Of a DNA stretch of 64,000 nucleotides, positions 44,560-51,214 are shown piece after piece. Position 1 is the stretch's first letter. Every line of letters starts with the position of its first letter. The stretch is from UBA1046 sp050945515. Its GTDB lineage: Bacteria > Bacillota > Clostridia > Saccharofermentanales > DTU023. The notes beneath the pieces are model-generated. The model made no database searches, had not been told where the DNA came from, and saw only the letters and a program-made list of their open reading frames with translations. Position numbers and translations under genes: made by a program. The DNA is taken from NCBI GenBank assembly GCA_050945515.1, contig JBMNTB010000005.1:43928-107927 (forward strand), read 5' to 3'.

Positions 44560-44904
44560 ATGAAAACACCGAGAGGCGAAATCAGCGATTCCATTGTTGC
44601 TCTTGCCAACGACGAGACCCTGTTAAAGAAGATGAGTGAGTGCAAGAGCCCCGAAGAGGTATACGCGCTCGTAAAGGATCGGGTAGGCATACCCTTTGAA
44701 CAGTTCACTGCCGAAATGACGATTGCCCACTCTTACCTTCAGGAGATGGAAGTCGGCCTTTTAAGCGAAGAAGACCTTGACGCTGTCGCCGGTGGGAAAA
44801 GCAAAGCTGAGACAGATGAGACATTAAAAGACGTATATTATGGTTTGGCTATAGGTTCCGGGGCGGTCGGGGTAGTAGGCTTGGGCTTTATCGCTGCCAT
44901 ATAG
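44560..44904 (+). CDS. Nif11-type RiPP precursor 3
   Basis: 114 residues. Leader of 79 residues ending EEDLDAVAGG; core of 35 residues, KSKAETDETLKDVYYGLAIG followed by a Gly/Val/Ile-rich hydrophobic end (GLGFIAAI). The frame reaches 44455 but the ribosome site (AAGGAG) and the MKTPRGE start common to all precursors fix ATG 44560. After its TAG the same frame runs on for 23 codons (VATAQYPGVDSS...) to a TAA at 44974-44976, at the point where other cores end. Confidence 0.9.
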   Translation: MKTPRGEISDSIVALANDETLLKKMSECKSPEEVYALVKDRVGIPFEQFTAEMTIAHSYLQEMEVGLLSEEDLDAVAGGKSKAETDETLKDVYYGLAIGSGAVGVVGLGFIAAI

Positions 44905-45006
44905 GCTAATCTCACTGTTGCCACGGCGCAATACCCGGGTGTCGATTCTTCAAACGTGAGCGCCGCAGTTGTCTAAGTCAAACACACACGACAAAGGCAA
45001 TCAGAG

Positions 45007-45030
45007 TAAATCTGTAAAACAACAAATTTA
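45007..45030 (+). repeat. Inverted repeat upstream of precursor 4
   Basis: TAAATCTGT and ACAAATTTA, one mismatch relative to the copy before precursor 1; the flanking bases through the ribosome site are also shared with that copy (AAATCATNCGGTAAAAGGAG). Confidence 0.65.
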
Positions 45031-45065
45031 AATAAGAAAATCATGCGGTAAAAGGAGGTCTAATT

Positions 45066-45401
45066 ATGAAAACACCGAAAGGCGAAATCAGCGATTCCAT
45101 TATCGCCCTTGCCAGCGATGAAGCCCTGTTAAAGAAGATGAGTGAGTGCAAGAGCCCCGAAGAGGTATACGCACTCGTAAAGGATCGGGTAGGCATACCC
45201 TTTGAACAGTTCACCGCAGAAATGGAAATTGCCCACTCCTACCTGAAAGAGATGGAGTCCGGCCTTTTATCCGATGAAGACCTTGACGCTGTCGCCGGAG
45301 GCAAATTAACCGATCCCAACCTAGATGGCCCGGGGGGCTACCCCGGCTACACCAATCCTATACTTTCTGTTATTACTTATGCTACCCAAGCAGCCGTATA
45401 A
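45066..45401 (+). CDS. Nif11-type RiPP precursor 4
   Basis: 111 residues. Leader of 79 residues, ending DEDLDAVAGG. The 32-residue core starts KLTDPNLDGPGGYPGYTNP and ends YATQAAV: Gly/Pro-rich front, then a Thr/Tyr-containing beta-like end. AAAGGAGG precedes the ATG. It and precursor 5 form a close pair with the same ending style and the same downstream repeat. Confidence 0.9.
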   Translation: MKTPKGEISDSIIALASDEALLKKMSECKSPEEVYALVKDRVGIPFEQFTAEMEIAHSYLKEMESGLLSDEDLDAVAGGKLTDPNLDGPGGYPGYTNPILSVITYATQAAV

Positions 45402-45581
45402 GTCAAGGTACACCCGTCGAGGGCTATGGTGACGGAGCATAAGGTTTAGGCGACAGCCACAATAAATCTGCAGAACACGGCAGCACTGTGTTCTGCATAG
45501 AAGGGTTCCAAACGATCATCGTAACAAATCTGTTAAAGGACAGATTTAAGCTTAATTCATTATGAAAAAGGAGGTCTAATT
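45402..45581 (+). repeat. Intergenic repeat unit B (before precursor 5)
   Basis: Begins GTCAAGGTACACCCGTCGAG right after the stop codon and carries a 10-bp perfect hairpin (45469-45478 with 45488-45497, TGCAGAACAC/GTGTTCTGCA), GAAGGGTTCCAAACGATCAT, and the AAATCTGT element. Nearly identical to units C and D over their first 120 bases. Confidence 0.8.
45526..45547 (+). repeat. Inverted repeat upstream of precursor 5
   Basis: AAATCTGT and ACAGATTT with a six-base loop (TAAAGG), 35 bases before the start codon. Confidence 0.75.
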
Positions 45582-45914
45582 ATGAAAACACCGAAAGGCG
45601 AAATCAGCGATTCCATTATCGCTCTAGCAAACGACGAGGCCCTGTTAAAGAAGATGAGTGAGTGCAAGAGCCCCGAAGAGGTATATGCGCTTGTAGAGGA
45701 TCGGGTAGGCATACCCTTTGAACAGTTCACCGCAGAAATGGAAATTGCCCAGTCCTACCTGAAAGAGATGGAAGCTGGCCTTTTATCCGATGATGATCTT
45801 GACGCTGTCGCCGGAGGCAAATCAATCGATCCCCGCCTCTTAATTGGTGCACCCGGGGGTCCTGGTGGACCTCCTGAAATTTTGGCTTATGCTACCTACC
45901 AAGCAACCGTATAA
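45582..45914 (+). CDS. Nif11-type RiPP precursor 5
   Basis: 110 residues. Leader of 79 residues ending DDDLDAVAGG. The 31-residue core starts KSIDPRLLIGAPGGPGGPP and ends AYATYQATV: strongly Gly/Pro-rich centre and no Cys or Ser after the first few positions. AAAGGAGG precedes the ATG. Probably a duplicate of precursor 4 whose core diverged. Confidence 0.9.
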   Translation: MKTPKGEISDSIIALANDEALLKKMSECKSPEEVYALVEDRVGIPFEQFTAEMEIAQSYLKEMEAGLLSDDDLDAVAGGKSIDPRLLIGAPGGPGGPPEILAYATYQATV

Positions 45915-46091
45915 GTCAAGGTACACCCGTCGAGGGCTATGGTGACGGAGCATAAGGTTTAAGCGACAGCCACAATAAATCTGCAGAACACAGCACACTG
46001 TGTTCTGCATAGAAGGGTTCCAAACGATCATCGGAGCTAAGTTATTTATTGGCAGATGCAATTGGAAAACCACCGCGAAAGGAGATCCACC
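45915..46091 (+). repeat. Intergenic repeat unit C (before precursor 6)
   Basis: Same start as unit B. Its hairpin is longer: 12-bp perfect arms (45982-45993 with 45998-46009) and a CACA loop. The 3' third diverges and lacks the AAATCTGT element. Confidence 0.75.
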
Positions 46092-46370
46092 ATGAAAACA
46101 CCGAGAGGCGAAATCAGCGATTCCATTGTTGCTCTTGCCAACGACGAGGCTCTGTTACAGAAGATGAACGAGTGCAAGAGCCCTGAAGAGGTATACGCGC
46201 TTGTAGAGGATCGGGTAGGCATACCCTTTGAGCAGTTCACCGACGAAATGAAGATAGCCCACGCCTACCTTCAGGAGATGGAAGACGGCCTTTTAACCGA
46301 AGATGACCTCGACGCTGTTGCCGGAGGCAAGCAGGCAAAGAAATTCTTCGACATTCTAACGATCTTCTAG
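46092..46370 (+). CDS. Nif11-type RiPP precursor 6, short core, possibly nonsense-truncated
   Basis: 92 residues. Leader of 79 residues ending EDDLDAVAGG; core only 13 residues, KQAKKFFDILTIF. After the TAG at 46368-46370 the same frame continues without another stop for 44 codons to TAA at 46503-46505, ending REATAATI, immediately before the GTCAAGG start of the next repeat unit, exactly where the cores of precursors 4 and 5 end. This suggests an older, longer core cut by a nonsense change. AAAGGAG precedes ATG 46092; the longer upstream frame is not supported. Confidence 0.85.
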   Translation: MKTPRGEISDSIVALANDEALLQKMNECKSPEEVYALVEDRVGIPFEQFTDEMKIAHAYLQEMEDGLLTEDDLDAVAGGKQAKKFFDILTIF

Positions 46371-46505
46371 ATCCTCCTCCTGCCCTCCCGTCATAGCCGG
46401 CCCGGGGGTACCTCTCTCCCCGTAATGCCCTTGCCGGCCTGGGGGGTATCGATCTGGATATTGCTTAAGATGACGGGAAGAGAAGCTACAGCCGCAACCA
46501 TATAA

Positions 46506-46683
46506 GTCAAGGTACACCCGTCGAGGGCTATGGTGACGGAGCATAAGGCTTCGGCGACAGCCACAATAAATCTGCAGAACACAGCACACTGTGTTCTGCA
46601 TAGAATGGTTCCAAACGATCATTGGAACAAATCTGTTAAATGACAGATTTAAGTTAATTAATTTTGAAAAAGGAGATCTTATC
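46506..46683 (+). repeat. Intergenic repeat unit D (before precursor 7)
   Basis: Begins GTCAAGGTACACCCGTCGAG; 12-bp hairpin (46573-46584 with 46589-46600, loop CACA), then the shared GGTTCCAAACGATCAT segment and the AAATCTGT element. Close to units B and C at the start and to unit A at the 3' end. Confidence 0.8.
46629..46650 (+). repeat. Inverted repeat upstream of precursor 7
   Basis: AAATCTGT and ACAGATTT with loop TAAATG, identical to the copy before precursor 3, 34 bases before the start codon. Confidence 0.75.
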
Positions 46684-47001
46684 ATGAAAACACCGAGAGG
46701 CGAAATCAGCGATTCCATTATCGCCCTTGCAAACGACGAGGCCCTGTTACAGAAGATGAGCGAGTGCAAAAGCCCTGAAGAGGCATACGCGCTTGTAGAG
46801 GATCGGGTAGGCATACCCTTTGAACAGTTCACCGCAGAAATGGAAATTGCCCACTCCTACCTACAGGAAATGGAGGCAGGACTTTTAACCGAAGATGACC
46901 TTGACGCTGTCGCCGGAGGCAAGAGCCAAGAAGCAAAAAACGTGACTAATATCATCGGCACTACTGTAAAAGTCATTGCAAGTGCGGCAGGCATAGTCTA
47001 A
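46684..47001 (+). CDS. Nif11-type RiPP precursor 7
   Basis: 105 residues. Leader of 79 residues ending EDDLDAVAGG. The 26-residue core, starting KSQEAKNVTNIIGTTVKVIA and ending AAGIV, is Val/Ile/Thr/Ala-rich. From here to precursor 10 the genes are closely packed (35-52 bases apart), each with AAAGGAG or similar, without the long repeat units. Start fixed at ATG 46684 by the shared MKTPRGE beginning. Confidence 0.9.
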   Translation: MKTPRGEISDSIIALANDEALLQKMSECKSPEEAYALVEDRVGIPFEQFTAEMEIAHSYLQEMEAGLLTEDDLDAVAGGKSQEAKNVTNIIGTTVKVIASAAGIV

Positions 47002-47053
47002 CCACTTCATTGAAACAGTAAACGCAAAGATTACTAAGAAAGGAGATCTTATC

Positions 47054-47386
47054 ATGAAAACACCAAGAGGCGAAATCAGCGATTCCATTATCGCCCTAGC
47101 CAGCGACGAAGCCCTGATACTGAAAATGAGCGAGTGCACGAGTCCTGAAGAGGTATACGCACTTGTAAAAGATCGGGTAGGTATACCTTTTGAGCAGTTC
47201 ACCGCCGAATTAGCGATTGCCCACTCCTATCTGAAAGAGATGGAATCTGGCCTTTTGACTGAAGAAGACCTTGACGCTGTAGCCGGAGGGAAATACGACC
47301 CGGATAAACCGGGGCTGCTTATCATTGAAGCCATCGGCACTGGAGCAACGGTCATAACCATCGCCGCATCCGTGGGCTTGCCATAG
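47054..47386 (+). CDS. Nif11-type RiPP precursor 8
   Basis: 110 residues. Leader of 79 residues (KMSECTSPEEVYALVKDRVG; ends EEDLDAVAGG). The 31-residue core starts KYDPDKPGLLIIEAIGTGAT and ends AASVGLP: a polar start, then a hydrophobic Ile/Ala/Thr/Gly stretch like precursors 7, 9 and 10. No Cys in the core. Stop is TAG with no long continuation. Confidence 0.9.
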   Translation: MKTPRGEISDSIIALASDEALILKMSECTSPEEVYALVKDRVGIPFEQFTAELAIAHSYLKEMESGLLTEEDLDAVAGGKYDPDKPGLLIIEAIGTGATVITIAASVGLP

Positions 47387-47432
47387 TCACACATTTACTA
47401 TGATTAAACATGACTAAAAAGGAGATCTTATT

Positions 47433-47768
47433 ATGAAAACACCAAGAGGTGAAATCAGCGATTCCATTATCGCTCTTGCAAATGACGAGGCCTTGATACA
47501 GAAGCTGAGCAAGTGCACGAGTCCTGAAGAGGCATACGCGCTTGTCAAGGATCGGGTAGACATGCCCTTTGAGCAGTTCAAAGCCGAAATGACCACTGCC
47601 TACTCCTACCTGAAAGATATGGACGACGGCCTTTTAACTGAAGAAGACCTCGACGCTGTCGCAGGAGGGAAGAGCAAAGCGGCACAAGAAGCGATTGATG
47701 ACACATGCCTGGCACTCTCTGCCGGCGCAGCTGCTGTATCCTTGGCCGCAAGCCTAGGCGGCTTCTAA
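47433..47768 (+). CDS. Nif11-type RiPP precursor 9
   Basis: 111 residues. Leader of 79 residues (KLSKCTSPEEAYALVKDRVD; ends EEDLDAVAGG). The 32-residue core begins KSKAAQEAIDDTCLALSAGA and ends AASLGGF. It is the only core of the ten with a cysteine. Hydrophobic Ala/Ser/Leu-rich end. AAAGGAG before the ATG. Confidence 0.9.
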   Translation: MKTPRGEISDSIIALANDEALIQKLSKCTSPEEAYALVKDRVDMPFEQFKAEMTTAYSYLKDMDDGLLTEEDLDAVAGGKSKAAQEAIDDTCLALSAGAAAVSLAASLGGF

Positions 47769-47803
47769 TCAATCTGTAATTATTATGAAAAGAGGATTTT
47801 ATT

Positions 47804-48136
47804 ATGAAAACACCGAGAGGCGAAATCAGTGATTCCCTTATCGAACTTGCCAAAGATGAGGCAATCATACAGAAGATGAGCGAGTGCAAGGACGCAGAAG
47901 AGATGTACGCGCTTGTCAAGGATCGGGTAGGTATACCTTTTGAGCAGTTCACCGCCGAAATGGGCATCGCCTACTCCTACCTTCAGGAAATGGAAGCCGG
48001 CCTTTTAACTGAAGAAGACCTTGATGCTGTCGCCGGAGGGAAAAGCCGCAAAGAGGTTGTGGCGACTACAACCACTGTTGTCGCAACTGGCGCAGCGGTT
48101 TTAACCATGGTCGCAAAACTGGCCACCATTATCTAA
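47804..48136 (+). CDS. Nif11-type RiPP precursor 10
   Basis: 110 residues. Leader of 79 residues with more changes than its neighbours (LIELAKDEAIIQKMSECKDA), ending EEDLDAVAGG. The 31-residue core starts KSRKEVVATTTTVVATGAAV and ends AKLATII: basic start followed by a Thr/Val/Ala-rich hydrophobic run. Last precursor, followed by a hairpin and the acyl carrier protein gene. Confidence 0.9.
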   Translation: MKTPRGEISDSLIELAKDEAIIQKMSECKDAEEMYALVKDRVGIPFEQFTAEMGIAYSYLQEMEAGLLTEEDLDAVAGGKSRKEVVATTTTVVATGAAVLTMVAKLATII

Positions 48137-48153
48137 TCACTTCGTTTCCACTC

Positions 48154-48185
48154 GGAGGGGATCACTGATTAATGAGATCCTCTCC
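48154..48185 (+). other. Stem-loop between precursor 10 and the ACP gene
   Basis: Arms GGAGGGGATC (48154-48163) and GATCCTCTCC (48176-48185) pair over 10 positions with one G:T wobble; loop of 12 bases. Only CTTTGG follows, so a weak or partial terminator/attenuator is more likely than full termination; it would keep precursor mRNA above that of the downstream enzymes. Confidence 0.5.
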
Positions 48186-48231
48186 CTTTGGTATGCCGGA
48201 TCATGTACTTGACGCGGAGATGTAACGGCGC

Positions 48232-48477
48232 ATGATATTCACTCGTATGCAAAAGGTGCTGCGCGATTTCGCATTTACCGAGGTGGATATGTCCAAGGCA
48301 ATCATGGGCGCATCGCTTATTGATGACCTCGGGCTTTCCTCACTGTCGCTCATACTGCTGATCTGCGACCTTGAGAAGGAATTCGATATCGAAATACCGC
48401 AGGAGGATCTGTACGGCTTCGAAACCTTGGGCGACGTACACGCGTATCTGTGTGAGAGGCTGAATCGGGACGAATAG
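48232..48477 (+). CDS. Acyl carrier protein of the RiPP operon
   Basis: 81 residues, typical ACP length and acidity. SLIDDLGLSSLSLILLICDL is the helix-II region; by alignment to the usual DSL motif, Ser37 is the 4'-phosphopantetheine site, with the preceding Asp replaced by Ser. DLEKEFDIEIPQEDLYGFET is the normal C-terminal half. No fatty acid or polyketide synthase genes are nearby, so it must receive an acyl group from general fatty acid synthesis or an acyl-ACP ligase elsewhere. It lies directly before a GNAT gene, which suggests it is the acyl donor for peptide acylation. Confidence 0.85.
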   Translation: MIFTRMQKVLRDFAFTEVDMSKAIMGASLIDDLGLSSLSLILLICDLEKEFDIEIPQEDLYGFETLGDVHAYLCERLNRDE

Positions 48478-48610
48478 CTGCCATAAGCAGTCTCCTGCTT
48501 CCGTTCCGATTCCTTAAACATCCTCTGAAAAAGGAGGGCGGTTTGTTTTAGTCATGACTTGAAGCAATACTTTCTGCCTGACATCGCGTAATCAAGGAAA
48601 GGCAAATATA

Positions 48611-49531
48611 TTGGATGTTGATTTAAAACAACTCAACTATCTGGAATATGCAGCAGGTTTCCGGCCCATACTCGGCTCAGCGTTGCTGGATTACTACGTG
48701 CGGCTTGCAACTCCTGTCGATTATGTCCTCGGTTTTTACGATGAGGGAAAGCCGGTGGGTTCCGCTATGCTTTTACAACGATACTGTCCGCCCGGCTGCC
48801 TTGAACTGACGTATTTCTGCGTAGCCCCCACGTTGAGCGCACGCGGCTACGGTCGCGCTGTTGTCGAAAAAACGATCGCCTTTGCGAATGATCAGGGCAT
48901 ACGCGAGCTGACATGCCGGCTGATGAAAAGCACACGGTTTTTCGACGCGGCGCTGCATATCATTGAGGATGCAGGGTTTCAATATGTCGAGGATGCGCGT
49001 ATTTTCCGATGTGAGATTGATGACCCTACCCGAGAAAATTGGCAATACTCAGTGAGCATGTATTTTGAAAAATTACGCGACAGGCTCAACAGGCTGGGAT
49101 TATCTTGTGTAAGCTTTGCACACGCCGATGACAGACTACTGCAACGTGTCACGGATGACTCCAATAACGGTTTCGATGATCGTTATCCCATTGCCCCGCT
49201 AGTTTCCGGTGTGCACGGGTGCTTTCTTTCCGATTACAGTTTTATTGCTCATAGGGATGGGATTCCCGCCGCAGTAACGATCGTATTGCGCGCGGATAGC
49301 GAATCGCTGGTATTTCAGCTCATCTCCGAGGCAGATGCCTTCAAAAGCTCCGGCTCCTTGATATTGCCGGTCATGTGCTCTTTGGAACAAGCTATTTCCT
49401 CTCAATACAAGCGTGTATCCTATTGTGTTTTCTCAAGCAATAAAGCTTCCCTCAAAGTAATGAAGGATCTTTTCGGAAAGCTCACAGCCCACGAAACGAT
49501 CATGTTCTGCTATCGCTTAGCGATAGATTAA
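48611..49531 (+). CDS. Double GNAT-fold acyltransferase
   Basis: 306 residues, TTG start with AAGGAAAGG upstream. The N-terminal GNAT domain has the acyl-CoA/pantetheine-binding VAPTLSARGYGRAVVEKTI (R/QxxGxG type) following a beta strand LELTYFCV. The C-terminal half (residues 150-306) looks like a second, degenerate GNAT domain, without a clear pyrophosphate loop. GNAT maturases are known to put fatty acyl groups on lysine- or ornithine-type side chains of proteusin-like RiPPs (selidamides). Position between the ACP and the exporter supports a modifying role here. Simple acetylation or self-immunity are alternatives. Confidence 0.78.
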   Translation: MDVDLKQLNYLEYAAGFRPILGSALLDYYVRLATPVDYVLGFYDEGKPVGSAMLLQRYCPPGCLELTYFCVAPTLSARGYGRAVVEKTIAFANDQGIRELTCRLMKSTRFFDAALHIIEDAGFQYVEDARIFRCEIDDPTRENWQYSVSMYFEKLRDRLNRLGLSCVSFAHADDRLLQRVTDDSNNGFDDRYPIAPLVSGVHGCFLSDYSFIAHRDGIPAAVTIVLRADSESLVFQLISEADAFKSSGSLILPVMCSLEQAISSQYKRVSYCVFSSNKASLKVMKDLFGKLTAHETIMFCYRLAID

Positions 49532-49562
49532 CTCTAAGTTAGTCAGTTAGGAGTTGGTGAAA

Positions 49563-51203
49563 ATGTCCAATATCTTCAGAAAAGCATCTCTCGAAAGATT
49601 GGCGTCCCCCGAGCAGCTCGACAAAATGATTCAGATCACTTCCCCCATGGTATGGCTGGCCTCCGTCGCAATTGTGTTGGTAATCGCTGTGACGGTCGTG
49701 TGGGCTTTTGTCGGAAGGCTGCCTGAAAAGGTAGAAATAAATGGTTTATATACGAGCGACGCCCAAGTACAAAGTATATACGCCCCCGCAAACGGCAAAA
49801 TAGATATATTCGTTTCAAAAGACGACGTTGTGAAAGCGGGGCAGCTGCTCGCCGTCATGGACGGCAGCGAAACAGAGACCTCCTTAAACAAGATCGAACA
49901 GACTCTGAAAGATCTTGCGAGCATCACGCTGGACAGCGAAAACGATCCCGCCTCCTCAGATCTAAGCCCCTTGTTTGAGATCAAGGCAAACTATAATGCC
50001 GCGACAATCTCGGACGAGCAGCTTGAGCTTCAGATTGCCCTGTTGGAGGAGGATTGTGCGAAACAGGAGAAGGAAGTTGAGAAGCTGCAGGATGAGTACA
50101 ACAATGCGCGTAATGCCTATATACGCAGTATGCGCAATAATACACTTAACGCCACCACCTATGATCACCAGGAGGCGTCGGAGCTTCTAGCCGCAGCCTC
50201 ACAGACTTACCAGAACGCTGCCGCCACAGAAGCTGCCGCCTTGCAGGCCTATCAGACGGCTCTAGCTACCTATGGTGATGCCGACCCGACAACGCTTGCG
50301 GCTCAACAACAGCTTCAGCAGGCTCAAGAGGCAACTAATGCGGCACAGCAGGATCTTACTAAAAAACAGAATGATTTTAACACTAAGCTGGCAAAATATG
50401 AAAAGGCAGTAAAGTCACAGGATAGAGTCGCTGCCAAAACGCAAAAGCTATACCTTGTCTTCAACGAGAAAAACTCTTTGTACAGCAACGCGTACGGAAC
50501 GCTCAGCAGTATGCGCTCCAACCTCCAGAGCATGAAGATACAGCTTGAAGGCAATGAAATGGGCACGGAAGCGAACGTGCTAGCCCTTAAAAACAATTTC
50601 AACATGACTAAAAGCGCGCTGTTGTCTGAGCTTAACATCGAGCGCGACAAGCTGAAAACGGCGCTTGGCAACCTTGAGATAAAGGCGGTAAACGAAGGTG
50701 TCGTGACTGCACTGTCCATACAGAATGGTCAGATCATCGGTGCAGGTACGGAAATACTAAAACTCAAATCTCTGGATGTAGACGATATGATAGTGGTGTT
50801 CTTCGTTCCCTTGACGGACGCCAAAAAACTGAAGTCCGGCATGGAGGTTAGGCTTACACCCAGCACCGTCAACGAGCAGGAATACGGCCATATGAACGGC
50901 AAAATAACTTCCGTCGCAAGCAGCCCCGCCTCGACACAGGAGATGCGTGACCGAGTCGGTGACGATCTTATGGTCAGCGGCTTGCAACAGCAGGGGCCGT
51001 CCCTGGAGGTTATCGTCGCCATAAACCGTGATGAAAGTACCGCAAGCGGCTATGAATGGTCCAATAAGAAGGGTGCTGAGATATTCATAGGCGATGGCAC
51101 CGTGATATCCGCCAATGTCATAACAGACAGCAAAGCCCCCATTACCAAGCTTCTGCCATACCTGAAAGAAAAACTGAAGGTCAAAGTAGAAGAGTCTGAT
51201 TAG
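49563..51203 (+). CDS. NHLM-type HlyD-family secretion adaptor
   Basis: 546 residues. A short cytoplasmic start (LERLASPEQLDKMIQIT) is typical of the NHLM bacteriocin secretion protein. One membrane helix (MVWLASVAIVLVIAVTVVWA) is followed by a lipoyl-like segment (YAPANGKIDIFVSKDDVVKA), a long Gln/Ala-rich coiled coil (residues about 140-330), the second lipoyl half (LEIKAVNEGVVTALSIQNG) and a beta-barrel domain. It links the ABC transporter to the cell exterior. ATG 49563 has TAGGAG nine bases upstream; TTG 49554 lies too close to it. Confidence 0.9.
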   Translation: MSNIFRKASLERLASPEQLDKMIQITSPMVWLASVAIVLVIAVTVVWAFVGRLPEKVEINGLYTSDAQVQSIYAPANGKIDIFVSKDDVVKAGQLLAVMDGSETETSLNKIEQTLKDLASITLDSENDPASSDLSPLFEIKANYNAATISDEQLELQIALLEEDCAKQEKEVEKLQDEYNNARNAYIRSMRNNTLNATTYDHQEASELLAAASQTYQNAAATEAAALQAYQTALATYGDADPTTLAAQQQLQQAQEATNAAQQDLTKKQNDFNTKLAKYEKAVKSQDRVAAKTQKLYLVFNEKNSLYSNAYGTLSSMRSNLQSMKIQLEGNEMGTEANVLALKNNFNMTKSALLSELNIERDKLKTALGNLEIKAVNEGVVTALSIQNGQIIGAGTEILKLKSLDVDDMIVVFFVPLTDAKKLKSGMEVRLTPSTVNEQEYGHMNGKITSVASSPASTQEMRDRVGDDLMVSGLQQQGPSLEVIVAINRDESTASGYEWSNKKGAEIFIGDGTVISANVITDSKAPITKLLPYLKEKLKVKVEESD

Positions 51204-51214
51204 GAGGGTGTATT

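Noticed and set aside
44902..46370. Amber recoding (pyrrolysine or other suppression) in precursors 3 and 6
   Set aside because: TAG is an ordinary stop elsewhere in the window (for example pgk-tpiA, the DnaI gene, acpS) and no suppressor tRNA is seen; kept only as an alternative to nonsense mutation.
45840..47967. Several minus-strand open frames of 60-158 codons opposite the precursor genes
   Set aside because: They repeat because the leaders repeat; each is the antisense image of a leader (same SFIFCNRASS-like string), with no ribosome site of its own.
43748..48136. Regularly spaced near-identical blocks that could suggest a CRISPR array
   Set aside because: The repeated blocks are 79-codon open leaders plus 170-base spacers, not short palindromic repeats with unique 30-base spacers; every block has a ribosome site and start codon.
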